Assembly (NCBI GenBank): GCA_034506175.1
Contig: JAPDQB010000015.1
Span: forward strand, 1 to 64,000
DNA length: 64,000 nt
Direction of reading: 5' to 3'
Source: a candidate division KSB1 bacterium
GTDB lineage: Bacteria; Zhuqueibacterota; Zhuqueibacteria; Zhuqueibacterales; Zhuqueibacteraceae
Within the stretch, counting starts at the first letter, position 1. Each line of letters starts with the position of its first letter. Positions 53,918-62,813 of this stretch are shown here, one piece after another. The position numbers and the translations under genes are program-made. The notes below the pieces were generated by a model. The model ran no database searches. It was not told the origin of the DNA and saw only the letters and a program-made list of their open reading frames with translations.

Positions 53918-54200
53918 ATTGCACCTCTGCCTGGGCAAGCACCTGCTCACGGAAATAACGGCTCAACATGTTCGGCGTATTCAAATCTACCTTGTGTCCC
54001 AATATCTCTGAAAGCTCAAGTTCCATTCCAGCCAATCGAATATAACCTGGAATATGCTGCGGATCGAATTCCACGACCACATCGATATCGCTGTCCGGGC
54101 CAAAGTCGTTGCGCAAGATCGAGCCGAAAATCGCCAATTTGCGAATATGATTTCGCTTGCAGAATGCGGCAATGCTCTCTTTTGGAATACTTATTTGCAT
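53904..54200 (-). CDS. MntA-like nucleotidyltransferase antitoxin
   Basis: Minimal nucleotidyltransferase of 98 residues. The active-site strand is [20 protein letters not shown], with the Gly-Ser pair at about 25-26 and the paired Asp residues at about 37-39. A third acidic position lies in HKVDLNT. MntA proteins AMPylate the HepT toxin. The gene overlaps the start of the HepT frame by 14 bases, the usual order in this pair. All catalytic residues are kept, unlike the broken toxin. Confidence 0.9.
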   Translation of the reverse strand: MQISIPKESIAAFCKRNHIRKLAIFGSILRNDFGPDSDIDVVVEFDPQHIPGYIRLAGMELELSEILGHKVDLNTPNMLSRYFREQVLAQAEVQYAQG

Positions 54201-54217
54201 TTTAGTTTAACAAAAAT

Positions 54218-55477
54218 TTACGAAAAGAGCAAATGCTTTTCAAATTCCGGCACGGGCAGCCCCTTGCGGCGCAGGCGCTCGATTTCCTTGATGACAAAAT
54301 GGTCGGTCATGCCGGCGATAAAATCGGCGATTTGCCGCGGCCGTTCCGCCAAAGTTGTATCGCGCAATTCCTCGGCGGGAAGCAGTTCCGGATCATGATA
54401 GTAGCAACGAAACAGCGCGCGCAAAACCTCCCGCACTTGCATGTCGGCGCGCTGCACGCTGGGGACAAAAATGATGTTTTGATAAATGAACGAGTTGAGA
54501 TCTTTCTGCAATGGATCCAAATCCGGGCTGAAACGCACCACTTCTTCGTCAAAAAAAGAAAGCCGGCCCAAATGAATGGAGAATCGTTCAACTTGTTGCA
54601 ACGTTTGTTGAATAATGTCACTCACCAACAAATTGATCAAACCGTTGATGAGCTGATTCCGGCTCAGATGAGCATTGCCACTTGCCACCTGCCACTTGCT
54701 TCGCCGCGCTTCCACGGTTTTGACAATTTCAAGCGCGCGGACTTGTTCGACATTCACCAGGCCGGCGCGCATACCGTCTTCGAGATCGTGCGTGCGTTGT
54801 GCCACTTCGTCGGCGATGGCGACGACTTGGCCTTCGAGCGTTGTCGCCATATCCAATTCGAACGCCAGCGCCTCGGCATCGAAATTCGGATACGCATAGT
54901 GGCCGCGTTTGAGCCGCGTGTGTTTCAAAATGCCTTCGCGCACCGGCGCGGTCAAATTCAAGCCGGAAAATTCGTATTTTTCTTCAAGCAAATCGACAAC
55001 ACGGAGCGATTGATAATTGTGCTTGAAGCCGCCGAAGGACCGACTAACGAGCGCGCCGTCGAGCGTATCTTTCCCCTGCAAGATTTCATTGAGCACCATT
55101 TCGCCCAGATGCCCGAAGGGCGTGTGCCCGAGATCGTGGCCAAGCGCAATGGCCTCCACCAAATCTTCATTTAATCCCAGCGCCCGCGCCATGGTGCGGG
55201 CGATTTGCGCGACTTCGAGGGTGTGCGTCAAGCGCGTGCGGAAATGATCGCCGTCGGTGATGAGAAAAACCTGCCGCTTGTGTTTGAGCCGGCGAAACGC
55301 GCGCGAGTGAATAATCCGGTCGCGATCGCGCTGAAATGCCGTGCGATACTCATGCTCGCTTTCCACAACCCGGCGCGTGGCATGGGCGCCGGCGCTGCGA
55401 CAGGCATACGGCGCGAGCCATTGCGATTCGAATTGCTGCCAGTCCGCGGCGGTGCGGTGAGACAATGGAGTTCCCAT
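54218..55477 (-). CDS. dgt: dGTPase-like deoxynucleotide triphosphohydrolase (HD domain)
   Basis: Cytoplasmic HD-domain enzyme of 419 residues that removes triphosphate from dNTPs. Landmarks are RDRDRIIHSRAFRRLKHKRQ, TRLTHTLEVAQIARTMA with the first metal His, ALGHDLGHTPFGHLGE with the HD pair, and ADEVAQRTHDLEDGMRAG. It belongs to the type found in many bacteria, shorter than E. coli Dgt (about 500 residues), so dNTP preference cannot be told from length alone. It lies between the MntA and HigA genes on the same strand, 18 bases from mntA, but without obvious functional tie. Confidence 0.9.
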   Translation of the reverse strand: MGTPLSHRTAADWQQFESQWLAPYACRSAGAHATRRVVESEHEYRTAFQRDRDRIIHSRAFRRLKHKRQVFLITDGDHFRTRLTHTLEVAQIARTMARALGLNEDLVEAIALGHDLGHTPFGHLGEMVLNEILQGKDTLDGALVSRSFGGFKHNYQSLRVVDLLEEKYEFSGLNLTAPVREGILKHTRLKRGHYAYPNFDAEALAFELDMATTLEGQVVAIADEVAQRTHDLEDGMRAGLVNVEQVRALEIVKTVEARRSKWQVASGNAHLSRNQLINGLINLLVSDIIQQTLQQVERFSIHLGRLSFFDEEVVRFSPDLDPLQKDLNSFIYQNIIFVPSVQRADMQVREVLRALFRCYYHDPELLPAEELRDTTLAERPRQIADFIAGMTDHFVIKEIERLRRKGLPVPEFEKHLLFS

Positions 55478-55542
55478 AAGAATCGCATCTAAAATTTTGA
55501 ACGATGAGCCTACAATTCTATGGAATGCGCTTGTCTAAAGAT

Positions 55543-55920
55543 TCAGGCGGCGCGTTTATATTTGGCAACCGGTTGAATAAGAACATCTGCCGGAATGCCA
55601 AGCCCGAAATGGAGCCGCCTGATCATGGTCAAAGTAAGCGAGCGTTTGCGATTCAACACTTCCGTTACCAATGTCCGATTGCCGAGGTATGGTTCTAAGT
55701 CGCTGCGAGACAGCCCGCGGCTCTCCATGTGATACAGAATGGCCTCGATCGGATCCGGCTTGGGAATGGAATAATGTTTCTCTTCATACGCTTCAACCAA
55801 TGTCGTCAAAACTTCCAAGCGATCACTTTCCGGCGTCCCAGGAACAGCGTTGAATAATCGTTCGATTTCTTCGAGTGCTGCACGATAATCAGCTTCGGTT
55901 TTAACAGGTCGAATATTCAT
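55543..55920 (-). CDS. higA: HigA-like antitoxin (XRE-type HTH)
   Basis: DNA-binding antitoxin of 125 residues. The N-terminal half (MNIRPVKTEADYRAALEEIE ... EAYEEKHYSIPKPDPIEAI) is typical of HigA of the reversed HigBA arrangement. The C-terminal helix-turn-helix is RGLSRSDLEPYLGNRTLV followed by VLNRKRSLTLTMIRRL. It sits 14 bases after the HigB end and looks intact. It would repress its own promoter, but the toxin gene upstream is a chimera, so the antitoxin may now be an orphan. Confidence 0.9.
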   Translation of the reverse strand: MNIRPVKTEADYRAALEEIERLFNAVPGTPESDRLEVLTTLVEAYEEKHYSIPKPDPIEAILYHMESRGLSRSDLEPYLGNRTLVTEVLNRKRSLTLTMIRRLHFGLGIPADVLIQPVAKYKRAA

Positions 55921-55934
55921 CGTTACAGTTCCGG

Positions 55935-56284
55935 TTAAATCATGGCGGCATCAATTTTATTATAATCCTGATGCGAACCAATAAAACGAATATAAACGAT
56001 TCCGTATTGATATTGAATGGCGACCACTAAACGGTATTGATTGCCCTTGATGTTAAACACCACACGATTATTTCCCAAAAACTGGCATTACGATAAACAT
56101 TTTTGATGTCCAGCGGCGTTTTCCAAACTGCCTTTCTCGTATCATGTTGGGCTGCCTTGTCATCTGGCAAAATTTGATAAACCTTCCACACCACCAAGGA
56201 GGCGAGATAGCCTTTATTCTTGACGCAAAGCACAAAACGCGTCATGGCAATGCGGGCCATGAGCGACAATGGCTTTTTGGGCAT
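55935..56284 (-). pseudogene. HigB toxin relic fused to the start of an unrelated small gene
   Basis: The frame begins at 56284 as MPKKPLSLMARIAM, then RFVLCVKNKGYLASLVVWKV and QILPDDKAAQHD (codons 1-48), which looks like the start of a small conserved protein whose relatives continue with a VIDESGEDYLYP-type tail. At about 56140 it switches to TRKAVWKTPLDIKNVYRNASF, the middle of HigB. A frame break at an A5 run (56077-56081) then leads to GNNRVVFNIKGNQYRLVVAI and YGIVYIRFIGSHQDYNKID. So the HigB start is lost by deletion and the rest is one base out of frame. Confidence 0.8.
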
Positions 56285-56397
56285 GACTTTTATTCCTTTC
56301 AATTAGTCAAGAGCAGAATTTTTGGGCTGATCCTGGCGTTCGACGCGAGTTCGTGATGACTCACCAGGATCGGGGCAGCATGTGCCTGAAGACACGA

Positions 56398-56988
56398 CTA
56401 CGAAACATCCGCTTCCGAAAAAACTTCCGCTTCAAAAACAAAAATCTCCGCCTCCGGATCTTTCCAGGCCTCGGCAGGCAAACCGGCTTTCAAACAAACA
56501 TGCGCCAAAAACCTTTCAACGTCCCAGTCATGATGTTGCGTCACTTGTGGCAACAACAGGCCATGATGATGGCCAAGCTGAACCATCACGCCATGACGCC
56601 CGAGCGTGATCTCGCCTGGCGATTGCACCTTGCGCAGCGGCGACAAGATCGAGATTTCGATTTTGACGTGTTCAAGCTCATCGGCAGTCAGCGGCTCAAA
56701 GCGCGGATCACGCGCCGCCGCGGAAATGGCGGTTTCCCGCAGCGCTTCCGGCAGCGGCCGCGCGGCTTCGACATAGCCGATGCACCCGCGCAATTGTTCT
56801 CCGATATGCAAGCTCACAAAAATACCGGCGCGAATTTGATTAAGCTCCGGCCAATCCACCGGGGGCAGAGGCAAGCCGGCGATATACGCCGCAATCGCCT
56901 CACGTGCGAGCTGCAAAAGATCGCGCTTGTGCCCAGCCGTCAGCTCAAAAGTCCTTACAGGCGCTTGTTTTGTTTCTTCGGAAGGCAT
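56398..56988 (-). CDS. amrA: AmmeMemoRadiSam system protein A (AMMECR1)
   Basis: Cytoplasmic protein of 196 residues of the AMMECR1 family: LTAGHKRDLLQLAREAI, GIFVSLHIGEQLRGCIGYVE, AISAAARDPRFEPL, ISILSPLRKV, GRHGVMVQ, LLLPQVTQHHDWDVERFL. The conserved LRGCIG motif is present. AMMECR1 and MEMO1 proteins accompany a radical SAM enzyme in the AmmeMemoRadiSam system, thought to act on an unknown substrate. It lies 38 bases after protein B on the same strand. The radical SAM gene is not in this window. The start lacks a strong ribosome site. Confidence 0.93.
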   Translation of the reverse strand: MPSEETKQAPVRTFELTAGHKRDLLQLAREAIAAYIAGLPLPPVDWPELNQIRAGIFVSLHIGEQLRGCIGYVEAARPLPEALRETAISAAARDPRFEPLTADELEHVKIEISILSPLRKVQSPGEITLGRHGVMVQLGHHHGLLLPQVTQHHDWDVERFLAHVCLKAGLPAEAWKDPEAEIFVFEAEVFSEADVS

Positions 56989-57026
56989 AATTTTTCCAAG
57001 ATAAACAGCGCAAGTTGCAAAACTCG

Positions 57027-57905
57027 TTAGTCCCTTGCCACTTGCGACTTGCCAAACGTCGCCGCCAGGTAACCAACCACGGCACGGCGATCGCCGCTCA
57101 CGTCGCCGGAATTTTGATAACGCAAAACTTCAGCCGCATTGGCGCCGAGTAATTTGGCCGCCAGCATCGCCGCCACCACCGGGCCGCCGCCACAGGCCTG
57201 GCATTCATCATTTTCCAACGCTTGATGTAAAGCTTCGGGATTGAAGGCTTGCACATGGCGGATGAAACGTTGATCAATTTCGACCGCTTCATCATAAGAA
57301 TAATAATGCGACAGATCGGAGCTGGCTAAAATAAAAATCGAAAACTCACGGCCAAGTTGCGCAAGCTGTCCGCCGAGAATTCGACACAACTCCCAATCCT
57401 GATCTCCCATCACCACCGGTACGAGGCGAAACGCCGGCCATAAGACTTGCAGAAATGGCAACTCGACTTCGAGCGCATGTTCGTCGCGATGTCCCCGCCA
57501 ATCCGCATGAATCATGGGATCGGAATCAACCAGCGCTTGGGCGAATTCTTTGGCAATGGGGACGTCACCCAGCGGCGTGCGATAAGCCTGGCCGGTAAAA
57601 ACGGAAATAAATGGGAAAGCTTCGCGATGGCTCGGCGCGACAACGACAATGGTCGGAGAGAATTTTTCTGCTGCGGGCGGAGCGTAACAGGCTTGCAGGG
57701 TTTTAAAAACGTGCGCGGCTGTCGGGCCGGAATACATGTAACCGGCATGAGGCGCCACCGCGGCGACAATGTTGGTATTCGAGAACTCGGGTTGGGCTTC
57801 GGTCAAAAGCTTGACAACCTCGTCGCGCAATTGGGTGGGATCGTCGGGATAAAACAATCCCGCCACCGCCGGCGCGCGAATATCTTCAGCTCGTATCTCA
57901 GGCAT
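57027..57905 (-). CDS. amrB: AmmeMemoRadiSam system protein B (MEMO1)
   Basis: MEMO-family protein of 292 residues, similar to extradiol dioxygenases and with a metal site. It opens IRAPAVAGLFYPDDPTQLRD. Metal-binding His/Asp/Cys-type residues are expected in AAVAPHAGYMYSGPTAAHVF, APSHREAF, EHALEVELPFLQ and SSDLSHYYSYDEA. A further segment is ENDECQACGGGPVVAAMLA. Length is normal. It precedes amrA by 38 bases. Metal (iron or copper) and reaction in bacteria are not settled. Confidence 0.93.
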   Translation of the reverse strand: MPEIRAEDIRAPAVAGLFYPDDPTQLRDEVVKLLTEAQPEFSNTNIVAAVAPHAGYMYSGPTAAHVFKTLQACYAPPAAEKFSPTIVVVAPSHREAFPFISVFTGQAYRTPLGDVPIAKEFAQALVDSDPMIHADWRGHRDEHALEVELPFLQVLWPAFRLVPVVMGDQDWELCRILGGQLAQLGREFSIFILASSDLSHYYSYDEAVEIDQRFIRHVQAFNPEALHQALENDECQACGGGPVVAAMLAAKLLGANAAEVLRYQNSGDVSGDRRAVVGYLAATFGKSQVARD

Positions 57906-57988
57906 AGATCATTACCCCGACTCATTTAATTTCCAAAAGTCACAATTAACTACAGCAGTAGAATAACAAAAATTTTTTCCAATGTCAA

Positions 57989-58783
57989 TCAGATTTTATC
58001 GAGGAATTGCTGCATTCGAACGATGACTTCATCCGGATTTTCCAGGCTGGCTAAATGGCCGGCATGAGAAATCATCGCCAGCTCGGCATTCGGAATCGTT
58101 TTCGCCATCGTCGCCGCTTCCGAGGCGGGAATAATCAAATCATTTTCACCGGCGACAACCAAAGTCGGCACGGCGATTTTTGGCAACAATTCCACAGCGC
58201 TTGGCCGCGCCGCCATGCCGCGCAAGGAGCCGGTCAATCCATTGACGGAAGTTGCAAGCATGAAATCGCGAACTTGCGCAACGAGTTCAGGACGTGACGC
58301 CGCTGTTGCCGGGGCCAGCATTTTCGGCAGCATTTGTTCGGCTACCGCCGCGGGGCCTTCGCGTTCGGCGCGTTGGGCCAAATTCTCTCGCGCGGCTTTT
58401 CCTTCTTCGGAATCGGCGCTGGCGCGCGTGCAAAATAAAATCAAAGCGCGCACTTTTTGGGGAAAATTGCGATAGAACGCGAAACTGATATAGCCGCCCA
58501 TCGAGTGGCCAACCAAAACAACCGGACCACATTTGCGTTCTTCGATGAGATGATGTAAATCGTCGGCAAATGTCTCCATCGCGTAAATGCCCGCCGGCGC
58601 CGAGCTTTGGCCGTGGCCGCGCAAATCTGGCGCGATCACGCGATGGGTTTTAGCGAACGCCGTGATCTGCGGCTGCCAGATGGCGCGGCTAAAGGGAAAG
58701 CCGTGAGCGAACAAAATCGCCGGCCCTTCGCCTTTATCAATAAACGAGAGACGAACGTTGTTGATGGTGGTGGTGGTGAACAT
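57989..58783 (-). CDS. Alpha/beta hydrolase
   Basis: Cytoplasmic alpha/beta-hydrolase of about 264 residues. The oxyanion-side motif is FAHGFPFSRAIWQPQ, the nucleophile elbow VGHSMGGY (Ser about 96), the acid probably Asp in AGENDLIIP, and the base His in ISHAGHLASLENPDEV (about 245). The fold and length fit esterases, lactonases and enol-lactonases such as PcaD; nothing identifies the substrate. Met at 58783 follows GGAG at a good distance, so it is preferred over Met at 58795 and the longer frame to 58882. It is not linked to the neighbouring AmmeMemoRadiSam genes by spacing. Confidence 0.88.
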   Translation of the reverse strand: MFTTTTINNVRLSFIDKGEGPAILFAHGFPFSRAIWQPQITAFAKTHRVIAPDLRGHGQSSAPAGIYAMETFADDLHHLIEERKCGPVVLVGHSMGGYISFAFYRNFPQKVRALILFCTRASADSEEGKAARENLAQRAEREGPAAVAEQMLPKMLAPATAASRPELVAQVRDFMLATSVNGLTGSLRGMAARPSAVELLPKIAVPTLVVAGENDLIIPASEAATMAKTIPNAELAMISHAGHLASLENPDEVIVRMQQFLDKI

Positions 58784-59165
58784 TTTGATCTCCATAAAAT
58801 AAAAAACCTTACTTCCAACCAAGGTAACAAAATAACTTACAAAAGCAAGCGCGGGATTAATGCCAGACGATAGCTGCGCCATTCGCGCTTAACTTGCAAA
58901 TGGAACTGAGCGGTCGCTTACAGTAGCGATACAACAGCACGCTCCTAATTTTAGCGATCGGTCAGTAAATCGCACTGGCTTTTTAAAGGCATTTTTATTA
59001 TATTCCTCAAGCCAAATGACGACGTGGACGGAATATTCGTCCGTCTTTCAAGAAATCAACCGCCGGACGGCGAACTTTGGATGATGGCCTCCAGGAAAAA
59101 ATGGGCTACGCCCGTTGGGAGAGATGGCGGAAATCTCAAACTTTTATTTCAGGAAAGGTGATTCT
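58784..59165. other. Divergent spacer
   Basis: About 380 bases between the hydrolase and the S46 peptidase. I see no gene. It must hold both promoters; the AGGAAAGGTG before 59166 is the ribosome site of the peptidase. TTTTTATTATATTCC near 58991 is a possible -10 region. Confidence 0.45.
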
Positions 59166-61277
59166 ATGAAAACTCGTTTTGCTTCCGGGCGATTGAACCT
59201 GCTCGTCGCTCTCATGGTTGGCGCTGTGTTTCTTATCGGCGCTACCATTCCCGATGAAGGCATGTGGACGTTCGACAATCCGCCGCTCAAACTTCTGAAA
59301 GAGCGCTACGGTTTTACGCCGACGCCGGAGTGGCTGGATCTCGTGCGTTTGTCCAGCGTGCGTTTCAATGACGGCGGTTCCGGCTCGTTTGTGAGTTCGA
59401 CGGGGCTGGTTCTCACCAACCATCACGTGGCGCTCGGCCAGTTGCAAAAACTTTCAACACCGGAAAAAGATTATGTGAAAGAGGGCTTTTATGCCAAGAC
59501 GGCGGCTGAAGAGCTGAAGTGTCCCGATCTCGAGCTCAACGTGCTGATGTCAATGGAAGACGTCACCACGCGCGTGCAAACAGCGGTGAAAAAAGGCATG
59601 ACCGACAAAGCCGCCCTTGAAGCGCGCAAAACAGAAATCGCCAAAATCGAAAAAGAAAGCTCGGAAGCCACGGGGATGCGCTCGGATGTCGTCGCGCTTT
59701 ATCAAGGCGGCGAATATTGGCTGTATCGCTACAAAAAGTATACGGACGTGCGACTGGTGTTTGCGCCGGAACAACAAGCGGCTTTTTTTGGCGGCGATCC
59801 GGACAACTTCGCGTATCCGCGCTATGATCTCGACATGACGGTTTTCCGCGTTTATGAAAACGACAAGCCGGTGGCGAGCAAGCATTTTCTGAAATGGAGC
59901 GCCAGGGGCGCGGCTGACGGCGAGCTGGTTTTTGTCTCGGGCCATCCCGGCTCCACCAATCGCTCGCACACCGTTGCCATGCTGGAAATTCAGCGTGACC
60001 ATATTTATCCGATGCGCTTGAAAACCATCAAGCGCCGCCTGGAGGTTTTGAAACGCTATGCCGCGCTCGGGCCGGAGCAGGAACGCCAGGCCAAAAATCA
60101 AATCTTCGGGATTGAGAACGCCATCAAAGCCTGGACCGGCGAATACAACGGCCTGCTGGACAAAAACATTTTCGCGAAAAAGCAAAAGGAGGAAACGGAT
60201 TTCCGCGCGCAGGTGGCGAGCAAGCCGGAGTGGATGAAGGAATACGGCGAGGCCTGGGGCATGATCGCCAAAGCGCAAAAGAAGTATTTGGAGATGTACA
60301 AGCCGTTTCAATTCCGCTCCGTGCGCGGCTCGCGCCTGGCCGGCAATGCGTTGACCATCGTCCAGCTTGTTGCCGAAATGAAAAAACCCGACGGCGAGCG
60401 CCTCGATGGTTATCATGATTCGCAGCTCGAGTCGCTGAAGCTCCGTCTCTTCTCGCCAGCGCCGGTTTATCCGCAGCTGGAGGAGATGCTCATCGCCGAA
60501 AGCTTGCAGGAATCGTTGGATGAACTCGGACCCAACGATCCGTTTGTCAAAACCGCGTTGAATGGCCGGCCGCCCGCCGAAGTCGCCAAAGAATTGATCG
60601 CGAACACCAAGCTTGGCGACCCGGCTTTCCGCAAATCACTGGTGGAAGGCGGTGAAGCGGTGGTGGCGGCCTCGACCGATCCGTTGATCGTGTTGGCGCG
60701 CAAACTCGATCCGATGGCGCGCGAGCTGCGCAAATGGTACGAGGACAACGTGCAAAGCATTGAGACGAGCGCCGGCGAAAAAATCGGCAAAGCACGCTTT
60801 GCGGTTTATGGCAAATCCGCCTATCCGGATGCGACTTTCACACTGCGGCTTTCTTATGGTGCGGTGAAAGGCTATCCGATGAACGGCACCAAAGCGCCGT
60901 CGAAGACGACGCTTTACGGTCTCTACGATCGTCATTACAGTTTTGACATGCAGCCGCCGTTTCACCTGCCGCCACGTTACACCGAACGCAAAGACAAACT
61001 CGATCTGTCCACGCCGGTCAATTTTGTCACCACCAACGACATCATCGGCGGCAACTCCGGATCGCCGGTCATCAACAAAAATGCCGAGCTGGTTGGCCTG
61101 GTTTTCGACGGCAATATTGAAAGTCTCGTCGGCCGTTTCGTGTATAATGAAGAAAACAACCGTTGCGTCGCCGTGCACAGCGCGGTGATGATCGAAGCGT
61201 TGCGCAAGCTCTACGACGCCGGGGCGCTGGCGGATGAGTTGGAAGGCAAAATGTCGAACAGCGCGAAATCGGAATAG
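59166..61277 (+). CDS. S46 family exopeptidase (DPP7/DPP11-like)
   Basis: Exported serine dipeptidyl-peptidase of about 703 residues. A signal segment (LNLLVALMVGAVFLIGA) leads into DEGMWTFDNPP, the typical mature start. Catalytic residues are His in SSTGLVLTNHHVALG, Asp expected in GGDPDNFAYPRYDLDM-like segments, and Ser in IIGGNSGSPV near the C-terminus (about residue 625). VTTNDIIGGNSGSP and AYPDATFTLRLSYG match the family. Residues that separate DPP7 (hydrophobic) from DPP11 (acidic) specificity need an alignment. The ATG at 59166 follows AGGAAAGGTG. A terminator follows. Confidence 0.93.
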   Translation: MKTRFASGRLNLLVALMVGAVFLIGATIPDEGMWTFDNPPLKLLKERYGFTPTPEWLDLVRLSSVRFNDGGSGSFVSSTGLVLTNHHVALGQLQKLSTPEKDYVKEGFYAKTAAEELKCPDLELNVLMSMEDVTTRVQTAVKKGMTDKAALEARKTEIAKIEKESSEATGMRSDVVALYQGGEYWLYRYKKYTDVRLVFAPEQQAAFFGGDPDNFAYPRYDLDMTVFRVYENDKPVASKHFLKWSARGAADGELVFVSGHPGSTNRSHTVAMLEIQRDHIYPMRLKTIKRRLEVLKRYAALGPEQERQAKNQIFGIENAIKAWTGEYNGLLDKNIFAKKQKEETDFRAQVASKPEWMKEYGEAWGMIAKAQKKYLEMYKPFQFRSVRGSRLAGNALTIVQLVAEMKKPDGERLDGYHDSQLESLKLRLFSPAPVYPQLEEMLIAESLQESLDELGPNDPFVKTALNGRPPAEVAKELIANTKLGDPAFRKSLVEGGEAVVAASTDPLIVLARKLDPMARELRKWYEDNVQSIETSAGEKIGKARFAVYGKSAYPDATFTLRLSYGAVKGYPMNGTKAPSKTTLYGLYDRHYSFDMQPPFHLPPRYTERKDKLDLSTPVNFVTTNDIIGGNSGSPVINKNAELVGLVFDGNIESLVGRFVYNEENNRCVAVHSAVMIEALRKLYDAGALADELEGKMSNSAKSE

Positions 61278-61297
61278 GACGTGATGATTTAAAACGT

Positions 61298-61329
61298 AAA
61301 AGGCCGGATGGATTTTTCTCCGGCCTTTT
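61298..61329 (+). terminator. Intrinsic terminator after the S46 peptidase
   Basis: AAAAGGCCGGA and TCCGGCCTTTT (11-base arms) around a 10-base loop, followed by TGTGTTTTT. It lies 20 bases after the peptidase stop and before the glycosyltransferase gene. Confidence 0.9.
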
Positions 61330-61358
61330 GTGTTTTTACCCTCTGAGTTTTTCTTTGT

Positions 61359-62786
61359 ATGAAATCGTTGATAAAACCTTGTGCAGAGCTTTTACGAAAT
61401 CCCGCCGTTCTTGTTTTTCTTGTCTCGGCGTTGATTAAAACGATTTTCGGGTTCATCGTTCTCACAGATGTAGAGCGCATCATCTCGGACCCGGATTCCA
61501 TCGGCTATTACCGGCTGGCGGAAAATCTGCGGCATCACGGCATCTTTTCTCGCAGCGAAAGTCCTCCCTTCCTCCCTGACAACGTCATCACCCCGGTTTA
61601 TCCGTTTTTTCTTGCAACGCTGCTGTCTCTCGCCGGCGGCAGTTTGTGGATAATCCCGTTGGCGCAAGGGCTGATCAATTCTCTCACGGCTGTGTTCACG
61701 TTGAAAACCGGAGAACGTTTATTCGGCCAACGTGCCGGATTGATCGCCGGCATTTGTTACGCCCTCGATCCTTCGGCGCTGGTGCATACGTTCAGTCTGT
61801 TGACGGAATCATTGTTTGCTTTTCTTTTTCTTGCTGCCAATTTTTTTCTTGTCAAATACATTCAGCGATCTTCCTTGAAGAATTTGATCTTGTCCGCGCT
61901 GCTTCTGGGTCTGGCAACGCTTTGCCGTCCGGTGGCGCTGTATTATTTTCTCGTCGTCGCAGTCATTTTGTTCGTGACACGTCGACCAATGCTCGTTGCC
62001 GGGATCAAAAATGTTGTGCTTTACATTTTTATTTTTATGCTCGCCCTCGGCCCCTGGCTCATTCGCAACAAATTGACCTTTGGCATCGCCAATTTGACTT
62101 CTATTCAAGGCAATAATCTGCTGCTGATCAATGCCGCGCATCTCAAAGCAGCGCAAGAACATCTCGATTATGCCACGGCTGAATGTCTTTTGGAAGCCGA
62201 GGCCGACAGCTTGCTGGTCGCGCGCGGCTTGACGGCGGAAAAATTGAAACTGGAATATCACGGCAGGCAGTACGGCTACCAAATCAACGATCCGCGGCAG
62301 GCGCGCGTTTATGAAAAGTTGGCGATTGAAAAAATTATGGCTTCTCCCCTGCTTTACATTCGCGTTCATCTCACGGGCATCATTCCCAGTCTGTTCGATG
62401 CCAGCGTGCGGGAGATTTATCATTTTCGCGGCAAGGAAAGGCCGCTGCTCGGTTTGCGCTCGTTATTTGTGACCGGAGAAATAAAATCTGCCGTCAAAAA
62501 GCTCGGTGCGCAAATGGAAGCGGGTTATCTGATGCTGCATCTTGGCCATGTCGGTTGGTTGATGATGCACTATATTTTTTTAGCCCTCACCATTTGCCGG
62601 CTGATCAAAGAAAAAACTGCTGCGCCGTTATGGCTCCTGCTGTTGCCTTTTCTCTATTTGCTGTTGATAACCGCGCCCGCCGGCTCCGAGCGGTTTCGTT
62701 TTCCGGCCATGCCCTGTCTGTATGTCTTGTCGGCAGCCGCGATCTCCCGCCTGCGATGGCCGGCTCTCATCTTCCCGTCAAAATAA
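61359..62786 (+). CDS. Membrane glycosyltransferase, family 39 (ArnT/PMT-like)
   Basis: Inner-membrane enzyme of 475 residues that probably moves a sugar from a polyprenyl-phosphate donor to a lipid or protein outside the membrane. About ten membrane helices are predicted. The first periplasmic loop has SDPDSIGYYRLAENL with acidic residues expected for catalysis, and NVITPVYPFFLATLLSL matches the family. The helix pair LAGICYALDPSALVHTFSLL follows, and RFRFPAMPCLYVLSA near the end is the usual tail. It stands alone after a terminator. The acceptor cannot be told from sequence. Confidence 0.82.
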   Translation: MKSLIKPCAELLRNPAVLVFLVSALIKTIFGFIVLTDVERIISDPDSIGYYRLAENLRHHGIFSRSESPPFLPDNVITPVYPFFLATLLSLAGGSLWIIPLAQGLINSLTAVFTLKTGERLFGQRAGLIAGICYALDPSALVHTFSLLTESLFAFLFLAANFFLVKYIQRSSLKNLILSALLLGLATLCRPVALYYFLVVAVILFVTRRPMLVAGIKNVVLYIFIFMLALGPWLIRNKLTFGIANLTSIQGNNLLLINAAHLKAAQEHLDYATAECLLEAEADSLLVARGLTAEKLKLEYHGRQYGYQINDPRQARVYEKLAIEKIMASPLLYIRVHLTGIIPSLFDASVREIYHFRGKERPLLGLRSLFVTGEIKSAVKKLGAQMEAGYLMLHLGHVGWLMMHYIFLALTICRLIKEKTAAPLWLLLLPFLYLLLITAPAGSERFRFPAMPCLYVLSAAAISRLRWPALIFPSK

Positions 62787-62813
62787 TTGTTGAACCAACG
62801 TTGTTCAATTATT

